This document shows positions 45,721-54,816 of a stretch of 64,000 nt of DNA, piece after piece. Where the stretch lies: NCBI RefSeq assembly GCF_015500075.1, contig NZ_CP045496.1:496001-560000 (forward strand), written 5' to 3'. The translations under genes and the position numbers were made by a program. Position 1 is the first letter of the stretch. Each line of letters opens with the position of its first letter. The notes below the pieces were generated by a model. The model was not told where the DNA came from. It was given only the letters and a program-made list of their open reading frames with translations, and made no database searches. The DNA is from Mesorhizobium sp. INR15 (lineage in GTDB: Bacteria > Pseudomonadota > Alphaproteobacteria > Rhizobiales > Rhizobiaceae).

Positions 45721-46587
45721 ATGAGCCTGGGCAGAGCAACGATGGACGAACAGGTACCTCGCGACTTCGAGACATTGCGCGCCACGATCCTTGATCGCCG
45801 TGAAAGCCTGCCGAAACGCATCGCCCAGATCGCCGCCTATGCGTTGGACAACCCTGATGACATCGCCTTCGGCACCGCCGCCAGCATCGCCGCCTCGGCC
45901 GGCGTCCAGCCGTCAACCTTGATCCGCTTTGCCCAGCAGCTTGGCTTCGACGGCTTCACCAGCCTGCAGCAGGTGTTTCGCGAAAGGCTGCGCGAACGAA
46001 ATTCCTCCTATGACGAACGGCTGCTCGCCTTGCGCGCAAAGGCCGAAGGCGGCGCCGGGCACCGGGCGATCTTCGACGGTTTCGTCGCCGCCGCCAGCAC
46101 GTCGCTCAACGACATTTCGCGAACGCTGGACGAAGCGCATCTGGAAGATGCCATCGCCCTTCTGGCCAAGGCCGAGACAATCTATGTCTTGGCCAAGCGA
46201 CGCTCCTACCCGGTGGCGTCCTACATCGCCTATGCGCTGGGCAAGCTCAAGATCCGCAACCAATTGATCGAATCGGCGGCTGGGCTCAACGCCGAGATGA
46301 TCGGCTTCGCCACGCCGGCGGATGCCGTCATCGCCATCAGCTTCTCGCCCTACGCGCCGGCAACCATCGAGGAGGCGCGCGCCATTTCCGAGCAAGGCGT
46401 GCCGATCGTGGCCATCACCGACAGTTCGTTCTCGCCGCTCGCCCAGTTCGCAAAGGTCTGGTTCGAGGTCGCCGAGGCGGATTTCGCCGGCTTCCGTTCG
46501 CTGTCGGCGACGATGGCGCTGGCCATGGCGCTGACAGTCGGCGTCGGCGAGAAACGGCGCGACGCCGGCAAGAAGCGCAAGGCCTGA
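45721..46587 (+). CDS. iolR: IolR, RpiR-family repressor of inositol catabolism
   Basis: 288 residues. N-terminal HTH_6: ESLPKRIAQIAAYALDNPDDIAFGTA in part and AGVQPSTLIRFAQQLGFDGFTSLQQ in part. C-terminal SIS sugar-phosphate domain, with ISFSPYAPATIEEARAISEQGVPIVAITD in part. In S. meliloti IolR represses iol genes until an intermediate relieves it. First of the iolR-C-D-E-B group. Met 45742 is an alternative start. Confidence 0.9.
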   Translation: MSLGRATMDEQVPRDFETLRATILDRRESLPKRIAQIAAYALDNPDDIAFGTAASIAASAGVQPSTLIRFAQQLGFDGFTSLQQVFRERLRERNSSYDERLLALRAKAEGGAGHRAIFDGFVAAASTSLNDISRTLDEAHLEDAIALLAKAETIYVLAKRRSYPVASYIAYALGKLKIRNQLIESAAGLNAEMIGFATPADAVIAISFSPYAPATIEEARAISEQGVPIVAITDSSFSPLAQFAKVWFEVAEADFAGFRSLSATMALAMALTVGVGEKRRDAGKKRKA

Positions 46588-46617
46588 CGAGGTCCCTCGC
46601 CGCTACTTTTCAGCAAA

Positions 46618-46631
46618 GGAACGGTCATTCC
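46618..46631. promoter_or_regulatory. IolR box upstream of iolC
   Basis: GGAA-CGGTCA-TTCC exactly fits the GGAA-N6-TTCC recognition motif reported for S. meliloti IolR. It lies 98 bases upstream of iolC. The sequence CATATTGAC is repeated at 46631 and 46661. Confidence 0.65.
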
Positions 46632-46728
46632 ATATTGACTATGGATTGGAATTATTATTTCATATTGACGGCATCACGCTGTCGTTCGCGCGTGTTGTCA
46701 AAGACAACAAGGCCGATGGGAGGTTCGA

Positions 46729-48663
46729 ATGGGCGAAGCCGTGGATACGAGACATGCGCCGCTCGACGTCATCACCATCGGTCGCGCCTCAGTCGACCTT
46801 TATGGCCAGCAGATCGGCTCGCGGCTGGAGGATATCACTTCCTTCGCCAAGTCGGTCGGCGGCTGTCCGGCCAACATTTCCGTTGGCACGGCAAGGCTCG
46901 GCCTGCGCTCGGCACTGCTCACCCGCGTCGGCGACGAGCAGATGGGCCGTTTCATCCGTGAGCAGCTGAAACGCGAAGGTGTCAATGTCGACGGGCTGAA
47001 GACCGACAAGGAGCGGCTGACCGCGCTAGTGCTGCTTTCGGTCGAGGACGAAGGCGTTTCGCCGATGATCTTCTACCGCAGCGACTGCGCCGACATGGCG
47101 CTGGCGCCGGAAGACATCGATGAGGCGTTCATTGCCTCTGCGCGGTCGATCGTCGTCACCGGCACGCATTTTTCCCGCCCCAACAGCGATGCCGCGCAGC
47201 GCAAGGCAATCCGCGCCATCAAGGCCGCCGGCGGCAAGGTGGTGTTCGACATCGACTACCGCCCCAACCTGTGGGGCCTTGCCGGTCACGCCGAGGGTTT
47301 CGAACGCTATGTGAAGTCCGACCGTGTGTCGGCCCAGTTGAAGACGGTGCTGCCCGATTGCGACCTCATCGTCGGCACCGAAGAGGAAATCATGATCGCG
47401 TCGGGCGCCGATGACTGCCTGAGCGCGCTGAAGACGATCCGCTCGCTGTCGGCGGCGACCATCGTTTTGAAGCGCGGCGCCATGGGCTGCATTGTCTACG
47501 ACGGACCGATCAGCGACGATCTCGAAGACGGCATTGTCGGCAAGGGCTTTCCGATCGAAGTCTACAATGTGCTGGGCGCCGGCGACGCCTTCATGTCCGG
47601 CTTGCTGCGCGGCTGGCTGGGTGGCGAGGATCATGCAACGGCGGCGACCTGGGCCAATGCCTGCGGCGCCTTTGCCGTCTCGCGGCTGCTATGCGCGCCG
47701 GAATATCCGACCTTCGAGGAGCTGCAGTTCTTCCTCAAGAACGGCAGCAAGCATCTCGCCCTGCGCAAAGACGAAGCGATCAACCACATCCACTGGGCGA
47801 CGACGCGCCGGCACGACATCCCCTCGCTGATGGCTTTCGCATGCGACCACCGCGTCCAACTCGAGGACGTCGCGGCGAAGGCCGGTGCCGATCCGTCGCG
47901 CATCCATGATTTCAAGGTGCTGACGGTGAAAGCCGCGGCCAAGGTCGCCGCCGGGCGCGCCGGCTACGGCATGCTGCTTGATGAGAAATTTGGCCGCGAA
48001 GCCATGTTCGAGTTCGCCCACCATCCCTTCTCCTGGCTGGGACGCCCGGTGGAACTGCCGGGCTCACGCCCGCTGCGCTTCGAATTCTCGCAGGATATCG
48101 GTTCGCAACTCACCGAATGGCCGGTGGAGCACTGCATCAAGTGCCTGTGCTTCTACCACCCCGACGACCCGGCGGAACTGAAGGCCGAGCAGCAGCAAAA
48201 ACTGCGCTCGCTGTTCGAGGCCGCACGAAAAGTGGGCCGGGAACTTCTCATCGAGATCATCGCCGGCAAACATGGCAAGCTCGACGACACCACGATCCCG
48301 CGCGCGCTGGAAGAACTTTACGCCCTCGGCATCAAGCCGGACTGGTGGAAGCTCGAACCGCAGGCTTCGGCCGGCGCCTGGGCCAAGATCGAGGCGGTGA
48401 TCCTAAAGCACGATCCCTGGTGCCGCGGCGTCGTGCTGCTTGGCCTGGAAGCGCCGCAAGATGAGCTGGAAGCAGCCTTTGCCGCCACAGCCAAGGCGCC
48501 AATCGTCAAGGGGTTTGCCGTAGGGCGCACGCTTTTCGTCCACGCGGCCGAACAGTGGCTGGCGGGCAGGATGTCGGACGACGAGGCAGTGGCCGACATG
48601 GCATCGCGCTTCGAGCAGCTGACCGACGCATGGCTTGCCGCGCGCGGCCGCAAAGCAGCATAA
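46729..48663 (+). CDS. iolC: IolC fused to an aldolase-like domain
   Basis: 644 residues. Residues 1 to about 335 are a PfkB kinase phosphorylating 5-dehydro-2-deoxy-D-gluconate: VGGCPANISVGTARLG and NVLGAGDAFMSGLLRG with the catalytic Asp. The rest is a DUF2090 domain, thought to be the aldolase for the product (MAFACDHRVQLEDVAA, VEHCIKCLCFYHPDD). Such bifunctional IolC is usual in rhizobia. GGGAGG precedes the ATG. Confidence 0.93.
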   Translation: MGEAVDTRHAPLDVITIGRASVDLYGQQIGSRLEDITSFAKSVGGCPANISVGTARLGLRSALLTRVGDEQMGRFIREQLKREGVNVDGLKTDKERLTALVLLSVEDEGVSPMIFYRSDCADMALAPEDIDEAFIASARSIVVTGTHFSRPNSDAAQRKAIRAIKAAGGKVVFDIDYRPNLWGLAGHAEGFERYVKSDRVSAQLKTVLPDCDLIVGTEEEIMIASGADDCLSALKTIRSLSAATIVLKRGAMGCIVYDGPISDDLEDGIVGKGFPIEVYNVLGAGDAFMSGLLRGWLGGEDHATAATWANACGAFAVSRLLCAPEYPTFEELQFFLKNGSKHLALRKDEAINHIHWATTRRHDIPSLMAFACDHRVQLEDVAAKAGADPSRIHDFKVLTVKAAAKVAAGRAGYGMLLDEKFGREAMFEFAHHPFSWLGRPVELPGSRPLRFEFSQDIGSQLTEWPVEHCIKCLCFYHPDDPAELKAEQQQKLRSLFEAARKVGRELLIEIIAGKHGKLDDTTIPRALEELYALGIKPDWWKLEPQASAGAWAKIEAVILKHDPWCRGVVLLGLEAPQDELEAAFAATAKAPIVKGFAVGRTLFVHAAEQWLAGRMSDDEAVADMASRFEQLTDAWLAARGRKAA

Positions 48664-48697
48664 CAGGCGCGTCACAGGGACCGCGGAGGAAACCAAG

Positions 48698-50542
48698 ATG
48701 AGCAAGACAATCCGCCTGACGATGGCGCAGGCGCTGACCCGCTTTCTCAGCTGCCAGATGACCGAGATCGACGGCAAGACAATGCCGATCTTCGGCGGCG
48801 TCTGGGCGATCTTTGGCCATGGCAATGTCGCTGGCATCGGCGAAGCGCTCTACCAAGTGCGCGACACCTTGCCGACCTTCCGCGCTCACAATGAGCAGGC
48901 GATGGCTCATGCGGCGATCGCTTACGGCAAGGCCAATTTCCGCCGCCGCTTCATGGCCGCGACCTCCTCGATCGGCCCCGGCGCGCTCAACATGGTGACA
49001 GCGGCGGCACTGGCGCACGTCAACCGGCTGCCGGTTCTGTTCCTGCCTGGCGATGTCTTTGCCAACCGCATTCCCGATCCGGTGCTGCAACAGGCCGAGG
49101 ATTTTTCCGACGGCACGGCGACGGTCAATGACTGCTTCCGTCCGGTGTCGCGCTATTTCGACCGCATCACGCGGCCGGAGCAGATCATCCCGGCGCTCAA
49201 CCGCACCATGCAGGTGCTGACCGATCCGGCCGATTGCGGGCCGGTGACGCTCTCGCTTTGCCAGGATGTGCAAGCCGAGGCCTATGACTACCCCGAGAGC
49301 TTCTTTGCCGAGCGGCTTTGGTCTCCACGCCGTCCACGCCCGGATCGTCGCGAACTGGCGGCGGCGGTCGCGGCGCTGAAGGGCGCGAAGAAGCCGCTGG
49401 TGATCGCCGGCGGCGGTGTTCTCTATTCGCAGGCCTCGGACGAACTGGCGAAATTCGTGCAAGCCGCAGGCATTCCGGTCTGCGAGACACAAGGCGGCAA
49501 ATCCTCGCTGCCGGACACCCATCCGCTCAACATGGCCGCTGTCGGCGTTACCGGCACTTCTGCCGCCAACAGGCTGGCCGAAGAGGCCGATGTGGTGCTG
49601 GCGGTCGGTACACGCCTGCAGGATTTCACCACCGGCTCCTGGGCGTTGTTCCGGAACACGAGCAAAACGATCATTGGCCTGAATGCGCAAGCCTTCGATG
49701 CCGGCAAACACTGGGCGCTGCCGCTGGTCGCGGACGCGGCTGAAGGACTGGCTGAACTCGGAGCGGCGCTGAAGGGCTGGAAAGCGCCCGCCGCCTGGAC
49801 CGACAATGCCGCCAAAGGCAAGAAGGACTGGCAGGCGGATGCCGGCAAGGTGACGGCCTCGACCAACGCCGCCTATCCGTCCGACGCACAGGTGATCGGC
49901 GCCGTGCAGCGCGCGCTGGGTTCCGGTGTCACGCTGCTTCATGCCGCCGGCGGCTTGCCAGGTGAATTGCACAAGCTGTGGCAGGCCGGCGCACCGGGCT
50001 CCTACCACGCCGAGTATGGCTTCTCGACCATGGGTTACGAGATCGCCGGCGGGCTTGGCGCCAAGATGGCGAAGCCTGATCAGGAGGTCGTCGTCATGAT
50101 CGGCGATGGCTCCTACCTGATGCTCAATTCCGAGATCGCCACATCGGTGATGCTCGGCTTGAAGCTGACCATCGTTCTGCTCGACAACCGTGGCTATGGC
50201 TGCATCAACCGGCTGCAGATGGCGACCGGCGGCGCCAACTTCAACAATCTCTTGAAGGACTCACGCCACGAGGTCCTGCCCGATATCGACTTTGCCGCGC
50301 ACGCGGCAAGCATGGGCGCTATTGCGGAAAAGGTCTCCTCTATTGCCGGGCTGGAGACAGCACTTGCGCAGTCGAAGAAGAACGAGCGCACAACGGTGCT
50401 GGTCATCGACACCGATCCGCTGGTTTCCACCGAAGCCGGTGGCGCATGGTGGGATGTCGCGGTGCCGGAAGTGTCGGCTCGGCCCCAGGTGAACGCGGCG
50501 CGCAAGAAGTACGAAGACGCCTTGCAAGTGCCGCGGTCCTGA
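48698..50542 (+). CDS. iolD: IolD, diketoinositol hydrolase
   Basis: 614 residues, thiamine-diphosphate enzyme that opens the ring of 3,5/4-trihydroxycyclohexane-1,2-dione. IFGHGNVAGIGEAL, the catalytic Glu in AHNEQAMAHAA and the C-terminal TPP motif IGDGSYLMLNSEIATSV... to DNRGYGCIN are seen. Start 48698 with CGGAGGAAACC; upstream extension overlaps iolC. Confidence 0.95.
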   Translation: MSKTIRLTMAQALTRFLSCQMTEIDGKTMPIFGGVWAIFGHGNVAGIGEALYQVRDTLPTFRAHNEQAMAHAAIAYGKANFRRRFMAATSSIGPGALNMVTAAALAHVNRLPVLFLPGDVFANRIPDPVLQQAEDFSDGTATVNDCFRPVSRYFDRITRPEQIIPALNRTMQVLTDPADCGPVTLSLCQDVQAEAYDYPESFFAERLWSPRRPRPDRRELAAAVAALKGAKKPLVIAGGGVLYSQASDELAKFVQAAGIPVCETQGGKSSLPDTHPLNMAAVGVTGTSAANRLAEEADVVLAVGTRLQDFTTGSWALFRNTSKTIIGLNAQAFDAGKHWALPLVADAAEGLAELGAALKGWKAPAAWTDNAAKGKKDWQADAGKVTASTNAAYPSDAQVIGAVQRALGSGVTLLHAAGGLPGELHKLWQAGAPGSYHAEYGFSTMGYEIAGGLGAKMAKPDQEVVVMIGDGSYLMLNSEIATSVMLGLKLTIVLLDNRGYGCINRLQMATGGANFNNLLKDSRHEVLPDIDFAAHAASMGAIAEKVSSIAGLETALAQSKKNERTTVLVIDTDPLVSTEAGGAWWDVAVPEVSARPQVNAARKKYEDALQVPRS

Positions 50543-50602
50543 CCCACCTGGCTTATGCTGACTGGGCATTGGCGAAACAAGAACTGAAATCGGAGTGACG
50601 AC

Positions 50603-51520
50603 GTGAGAGCTAAACTGGGGATGTCCCCTATTGCCTGGTGGAACGACGATCTGGCCGAACTCAGCGATGACGTGTCGCTGGAGGAATGCTTGGCGCAGTC
50701 GCGTTCGGCGGGCTTCACCGGGATGGAGATGGGCCGCCGCTTCCCCAATGATCCCGATGTCATGCTGCCGATCCTGAAGAAGGCCGATGTGACGCTGTGC
50801 GGCGGTTGGTTCTCGGGCACGCTGGTCGACGAGGACCTGGCGAAGAACAAGGATCGCATCCAACCGATGATCGACCTGTTCAAGGCCGTGAACGCGCCTT
50901 GCATCGTCTATGGCGAAGTCGGCCGCTCGATCCAGGGTGACCGCTCGAAGCCGCTCGCCACCAAGCCGAAGCTCTCGGACGACGAGATGAAAGCCTATGC
51001 CGGGCGGCTGACGCGGTTTGGCGAATGGTGCGCCGAGCAAGGCATGCCGCTCTCCTACCACCACCACATGGCGGCGGTGGTAGAGACCGAGCCGGAACTC
51101 GATGCGTTCATGCGCCATTCCGGGCAAGGCATTCCACTGCTGCTCGATGCCGGCCACCTGGCCTTTGCTGGTGGCGACGTGCGGCGCGCCATCGACAACC
51201 ATCACAACCGTATCAGCCATGTGCATGTGAAGGATGTCCGCATGGACGTGATCAACGGACTGGATCGCACGAAGCAGTCGTTTCTCGATGCCGTGGCGCT
51301 TGGCGCCTTCACCGTGCCGGGCGACGGGTCGCTGGACTTCGGCGCCATCGTCCAGCGGTTCGCGGATCATGGCTATGAAGGCTGGTTCGTGGTCGAGGCC
51401 GAGCAGGACCCTAGGAAGAACCCGCCGCTCAAGATGGCGCAGGTCGGCCATAAGGAGTTGATGCGGGTCATGACGGCCGCCGGCTACACCGTGGAGACGC
51501 AAGGCTTTCCCAATGCCTGA
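50603..51520 (+). CDS. iolE: IolE, inosose dehydratase
   Basis: 305 residues, xylose-isomerase-like TIM barrel dehydrating 2-keto-myo-inositol. LGMSPIAWWNDDL, SYHHHMAAVVET, LLDAGHLAFAGGD and HVHVKDVR supply the metal and substrate residues. The start is GTG with CGGAG upstream. Its stop codon lies in a 15-bp tandem repeat. Confidence 0.94.
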   Translation: MRAKLGMSPIAWWNDDLAELSDDVSLEECLAQSRSAGFTGMEMGRRFPNDPDVMLPILKKADVTLCGGWFSGTLVDEDLAKNKDRIQPMIDLFKAVNAPCIVYGEVGRSIQGDRSKPLATKPKLSDDEMKAYAGRLTRFGEWCAEQGMPLSYHHHMAAVVETEPELDAFMRHSGQGIPLLLDAGHLAFAGGDVRRAIDNHHNRISHVHVKDVRMDVINGLDRTKQSFLDAVALGAFTVPGDGSLDFGAIVQRFADHGYEGWFVVEAEQDPRKNPPLKMAQVGHKELMRVMTAAGYTVETQGFPNA

Positions 51521-51560
51521 TCAAGATGGGCCTGATCAAGATGGGCCTAACCAAAGTGGG
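51516..51560. repeat. 15-bp tandem repeat at the iolE 3' end
   Basis: CCTGATCAAGATGGG is present twice exactly (51516-51530 and 51531-51545), then as a degenerate third copy CCTAACCAAAGTGGG (51546-51560). The first copy includes the iolE stop. Confidence 0.85.
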
Positions 51561-51609
51561 CCGGATTGCAGTGGTTCTCGGTGATGACGGGTTGCTGTAG
51601 GCTGGTCCG

Positions 51610-51828
51610 ATGAAAGACTATGAGCACCCGTTCTTCCGGCCGCTGTGGCGGCGCGTCGCCGTCGTCGCTGTCTGCCTGATCTGGTCGGCGATCGAGTTCG
51701 CCACCGGCACACCATTCTGGGGCGTGCTTGCGCTCGGTTTCGCCGGCTATGGCGTCTGGCAATTCTTCTATCTCTACAAGCCGGCCGATGAGAACAAGGC
51801 ATCGGCAGAAGCCGACCCCAAGGAATAA
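51610..51828 (+). CDS. Small membrane protein between iolE and iolB
   Basis: 72 residues with two adjacent hydrophobic helices (VAVVAVCLIWSAIEFATG and WGVLALGFAGYGVWQFFYLY) and a charged tail, resembling DUF3329-like small membrane proteins. Function unknown. It is 17 bases upstream of iolB and cotranscribed. Confidence 0.7.
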   Translation: MKDYEHPFFRPLWRRVAVVAVCLIWSAIEFATGTPFWGVLALGFAGYGVWQFFYLYKPADENKASAEADPKE

Positions 51829-51845
51829 CCCGGAAGGAATCCAGA

Positions 51846-52658
51846 ATGTCCAAGCTGCTCGTCAAAGCCAACAAGGGCCATGGCCGCGTCGCGCATGTGA
51901 CGCCGCAGACTGCCGGCTGGACCTATGTCGGGTTCGATCTGCACCGGCTGAAGCGCGGTGAAACGGCAGCAGGCAAGACCGACGGCCGTGAAGTCTGCCT
52001 CGTGTTTGTCACCGGCAAGGGGACGGCCAAGGCGGACGGCAAGGATCTCGGCCTGCTCGGCCAGCGCATGTCGCCGTTCGAGGGCAAGCCATGGTCGGTC
52101 TATGTGCCTGAGGGATCGGACTGGTCGGTGACGGCGGACACCGATCTCGAACTGGCGGTCTGCTCCGCACCGGGCCTGGGCGGCGGCCTGCCGGTGCGCG
52201 TCATCGCGCCCGACGATCTCGGCCAGGAAGTACGCGGCAAGGGCACCAACACGCGCTATGTCACCAACATCCTGCCCGAGGGCAAACCCGCCGACTCGCT
52301 GCTCGTGGTCGAGGTGATCACGCCCGGGGGCCATACGTCGAGCTATCCGCCGCACAAACATGACCAGGACAACCTGCCAGCCGAGTCCTATCTCGAGGAG
52401 ACCTACTACCATCGCCTCAACCCGCCACAGGGCTTTGCCTTCCAGCGCGTCTACACCGATGCCGACAAGAACGGCCACCGCGCACTGGACGAAGCGATGG
52501 CGATCGAGGACGGCGATGTCGTGCTGGTGCCCGAGGGCTACCACCCCTGCGCCGCTTGTCACGGCTACGATCTCTACTATCTCAATGTCATGGCCGGGCC
52601 GAAGCGGACGTGGAAATTCCACAATGCACCCGAGCACGAATGGCTGATGAAGGCCTGA
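51846..52658 (+). CDS. iolB: IolB, 5-deoxyglucuronate isomerase
   Basis: 270 residues, cupin-fold metalloenzyme converting 5-deoxy-D-glucuronate to 5-dehydro-2-deoxy-D-gluconate. GGHTSSYPPHKHDQDN and the Glu of YLEETYYHRLNPP, then VPEGYHPCAACHGYDLYYLN with more ligands. GGAAGGAATCC precedes the ATG. Confidence 0.95.
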   Translation: MSKLLVKANKGHGRVAHVTPQTAGWTYVGFDLHRLKRGETAAGKTDGREVCLVFVTGKGTAKADGKDLGLLGQRMSPFEGKPWSVYVPEGSDWSVTADTDLELAVCSAPGLGGGLPVRVIAPDDLGQEVRGKGTNTRYVTNILPEGKPADSLLVVEVITPGGHTSSYPPHKHDQDNLPAESYLEETYYHRLNPPQGFAFQRVYTDADKNGHRALDEAMAIEDGDVVLVPEGYHPCAACHGYDLYYLNVMAGPKRTWKFHNAPEHEWLMKA

Positions 52659-52857
52659 CAGGGTTTTCATCAGTGGATAGCCGGCCTGGTCCAAGACGAA
52701 AAAAACGTCGGCTAATGACCCAATGGCACCGTTTTGTTATCGGAACGTGGCAAGGCTTCGTCAATCCGTCATGGAAATCGCCTATGGCAGCGGGGCCAAT
52801 GCATGTCGCCCGAATATGCAATGCGGTTTTAGGGCAAGGCATGCATAAACCAAGGAC

Positions 52858-52901
52858 TTGAAGCGCGTCGCACGGAGCTGTTCAAAGGCGTCGCGCTTTG
52901 A
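52858..52901. repeat. Imperfect palindromic repeat, RIME-like
   Basis: AAGCGCGTCGC (52861-52871) pairs with GCGTCGCGCTT (52888-52898) with one T-T mismatch. With the preceding GCATGCATAAACCAAGGACT it resembles dispersed rhizobial repeats. The rest of 52659-52913 shows no gene. Confidence 0.5.
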
Positions 52902-52913
52902 CGAGGACTTTCC

Positions 52914-53621
52914 ATGCGCTACGCCATTTACTTCACCCCCCGGCAGGACGAACCGCTGGCGCGGATTGCCGCCAACTGGCTCGGCCGCGACCCGTTTGGC
53001 GCCGCCGTCCGGCCTGTCGAGGCGGTGGCTGACCTGTCGGCGGCGGAAGTGGCGTTCCACACGGCTTCGGCGCGCCGCTACGGTTTCCACGCCACGCTGA
53101 AGGCGCCGTTCCGGCTGGCCGCGAACGAGACGGAAGCCTCGCTGCGCGCGGCACTCGATGCCTTCGCCGAAGCAACGCCCGTCGTAACGGTCCCCCGCCT
53201 CATGGTCAGCCAGATCGACGGCTTCTTCGCCCTTGTGACAGACGGACCGGTGCCGAGCCTAAACCGGTTCGCTGACGACGTGGTGCGCGACTTCGATCGT
53301 TTTCGCGCGCCGCTGACAGAGACCGAAATCGAACGGCGCAGCCCCGATTCGCTGAAGCCCGCCGAATTCCGCAATCTCTGCCAGTGGGGCTATCCCTACG
53401 TGTTCGAGACATTTCGCTTCCACATGACGCTGTCCGGCCGGGCGGCGCCACAGGAAAGCCCCCGTCTTCGCCTAGCGATCAACGGCCTGTTTGCTGACGT
53501 GCTGCAGCAACCCGTGCTGGTCGACGCCCTGACCCTGTTTGTCGAAACCGAACCAGGCGCCCCGTTCATGGTGCTTTCCCATCATGCACTCGGGCGGCGT
53601 CCGGCCAGAATGACCGCCTGA
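52914..53621 (+). CDS. DUF1045 phosphonate-associated 2H-phosphoesterase-like protein
   Basis: 235 residues. Two H-x-T/S motifs, GFHATLKAPF and FHMTLSG, are spaced as in 2H phosphoesterases. DUF1045 proteins are linked to phosphonate genes; here phnM and phnN follow. A cyclic-phosphate intermediate of C-P lyase is a reasonable substrate, by context only. Confidence 0.85.
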   Translation: MRYAIYFTPRQDEPLARIAANWLGRDPFGAAVRPVEAVADLSAAEVAFHTASARRYGFHATLKAPFRLAANETEASLRAALDAFAEATPVVTVPRLMVSQIDGFFALVTDGPVPSLNRFADDVVRDFDRFRAPLTETEIERRSPDSLKPAEFRNLCQWGYPYVFETFRFHMTLSGRAAPQESPRLRLAINGLFADVLQQPVLVDALTLFVETEPGAPFMVLSHHALGRRPARMTA

Positions 53622-53676
53622 AGAAGACCGCCCGAAACAAAGCAAAAGCTGCCCAAACAACCAAGGACTGCCTGAA

Positions 53677-54816
53677 ATGACCGCCGAGACTGTTCTCCAC
53701 AACGCCCGCATCGTGCTTGCCGACGAGATCATCGAAGGTTCGATCGTTCTGCGCGACGGCCTGATTGCCGGTATCGAATCCGGCATCGGCCGCACTGGCG
53801 AAGACATGGGCGGCGACTTCATCATTCCCGGCCTGGTCGAGCTGCACACAGACCATCTCGAAGGCCACTACGCGCCTCGGCCGAAAGTACGCTGGAACCC
53901 GATCGCGGCTGTGCTTGCCCATGATGCGCAGGTCGCGACAGCGGGAATCACCACCGTGCTCGACGCCTTGCGCGTCGGCATGGACGAGGACGCCGACATG
54001 AAGTCGGAGGACATGCGCAAGCTGGCCGATGCGATCGATGACAGCGTGCGGCATGACCGCTTGCGGGCCGACCACTTCATCCATCTGCGCTGCGAGGTTT
54101 CAGCACCGGACTGCCTTGAGGCCTTCGCCCATTTCGACGGTGACGAGCGGGTCAAGCTGGCGTCGCTGATGGACCACGCGCCGGGCCAGCGCCAGTTCGT
54201 CAACCTCGAGACCTACGCCTATTACTATCAGCGCAAGCTCAAGCTCACCGATCGCGACTTCAAGCTGTTCTGCGAAAAGCGGATGGGCGAGTCGGCGAAG
54301 AACTCGGCGCCGAACCGCGTCTTCATCGCCGCAGCCTGCCAGGAGCGCGGCATCGTGCTGGCGAGCCATGATGACGCCACCGTCGGTCATGTCGACGAAG
54401 CGATCGAGCAAGGCGTTCGCGTCGCCGAATTCCCGACCACCGAGGAGGCCGCCAGGGCTTCGAAGGAAGCCGGGCTCGGCGTGCTGATGGGGGCTCCCAA
54501 TGTCATGCGCGGCGCCTCGCATTCCGGCAATGTCTCGGCTCGCACGCTGGCCAGCGATGGCCTGCTCGACATCCTGTCGTCCGACTACATCCCGTTCAGC
54601 CTGATCCAGTCCGCCTTCTTCCTCGGCAATGTGGTCGAGGGCATTTCCTTGCCGCAGGCGGTTGCCATGGTTTCGAAGAACCCGGCTGACGCGGTCGGCC
54701 TGACCGATCGCGGCGTCATCGAACAGGGCCGGCGTGCCGACCTGGTGCGCGTGCGCGTCGACGACCATGTTCCTGTCGTTCGCACCGTCTGGCGCCAGGG
54801 GCGCCGGGTCGCGTGA
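53677..54816 (+). CDS. phnM: PhnM, triphosphate diphosphatase of phosphonate catabolism
   Basis: 379 residues, amidohydrolase fold, hydrolysing alpha-D-ribose 1-methylphosphonate 5-triphosphate to pyrophosphate and the monophosphate. Metal ligands include VELHTDHLEGHYAPRP; further conserved are LMDHAPGQRQF, LASHDDATVGHV and LSSDYIPFSLIQ. Followed directly by phnN. Confidence 0.94.
   Translation: MTAETVLHNARIVLADEIIEGSIVLRDGLIAGIESGIGRTGEDMGGDFIIPGLVELHTDHLEGHYAPRPKVRWNPIAAVLAHDAQVATAGITTVLDALRVGMDEDADMKSEDMRKLADAIDDSVRHDRLRADHFIHLRCEVSAPDCLEAFAHFDGDERVKLASLMDHAPGQRQFVNLETYAYYYQRKLKLTDRDFKLFCEKRMGESAKNSAPNRVFIAAACQERGIVLASHDDATVGHVDEAIEQGVRVAEFPTTEEAARASKEAGLGVLMGAPNVMRGASHSGNVSARTLASDGLLDILSSDYIPFSLIQSAFFLGNVVEGISLPQAVAMVSKNPADAVGLTDRGVIEQGRRADLVRVRVDDHVPVVRTVWRQGRRVA

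Noticed and set aside
48506..51502. Minus-strand frames of 413 and 500 codons opposite iolC-iolD-iolE
   Set aside because: Antisense shadows of enzymes with clear catalytic motifs.
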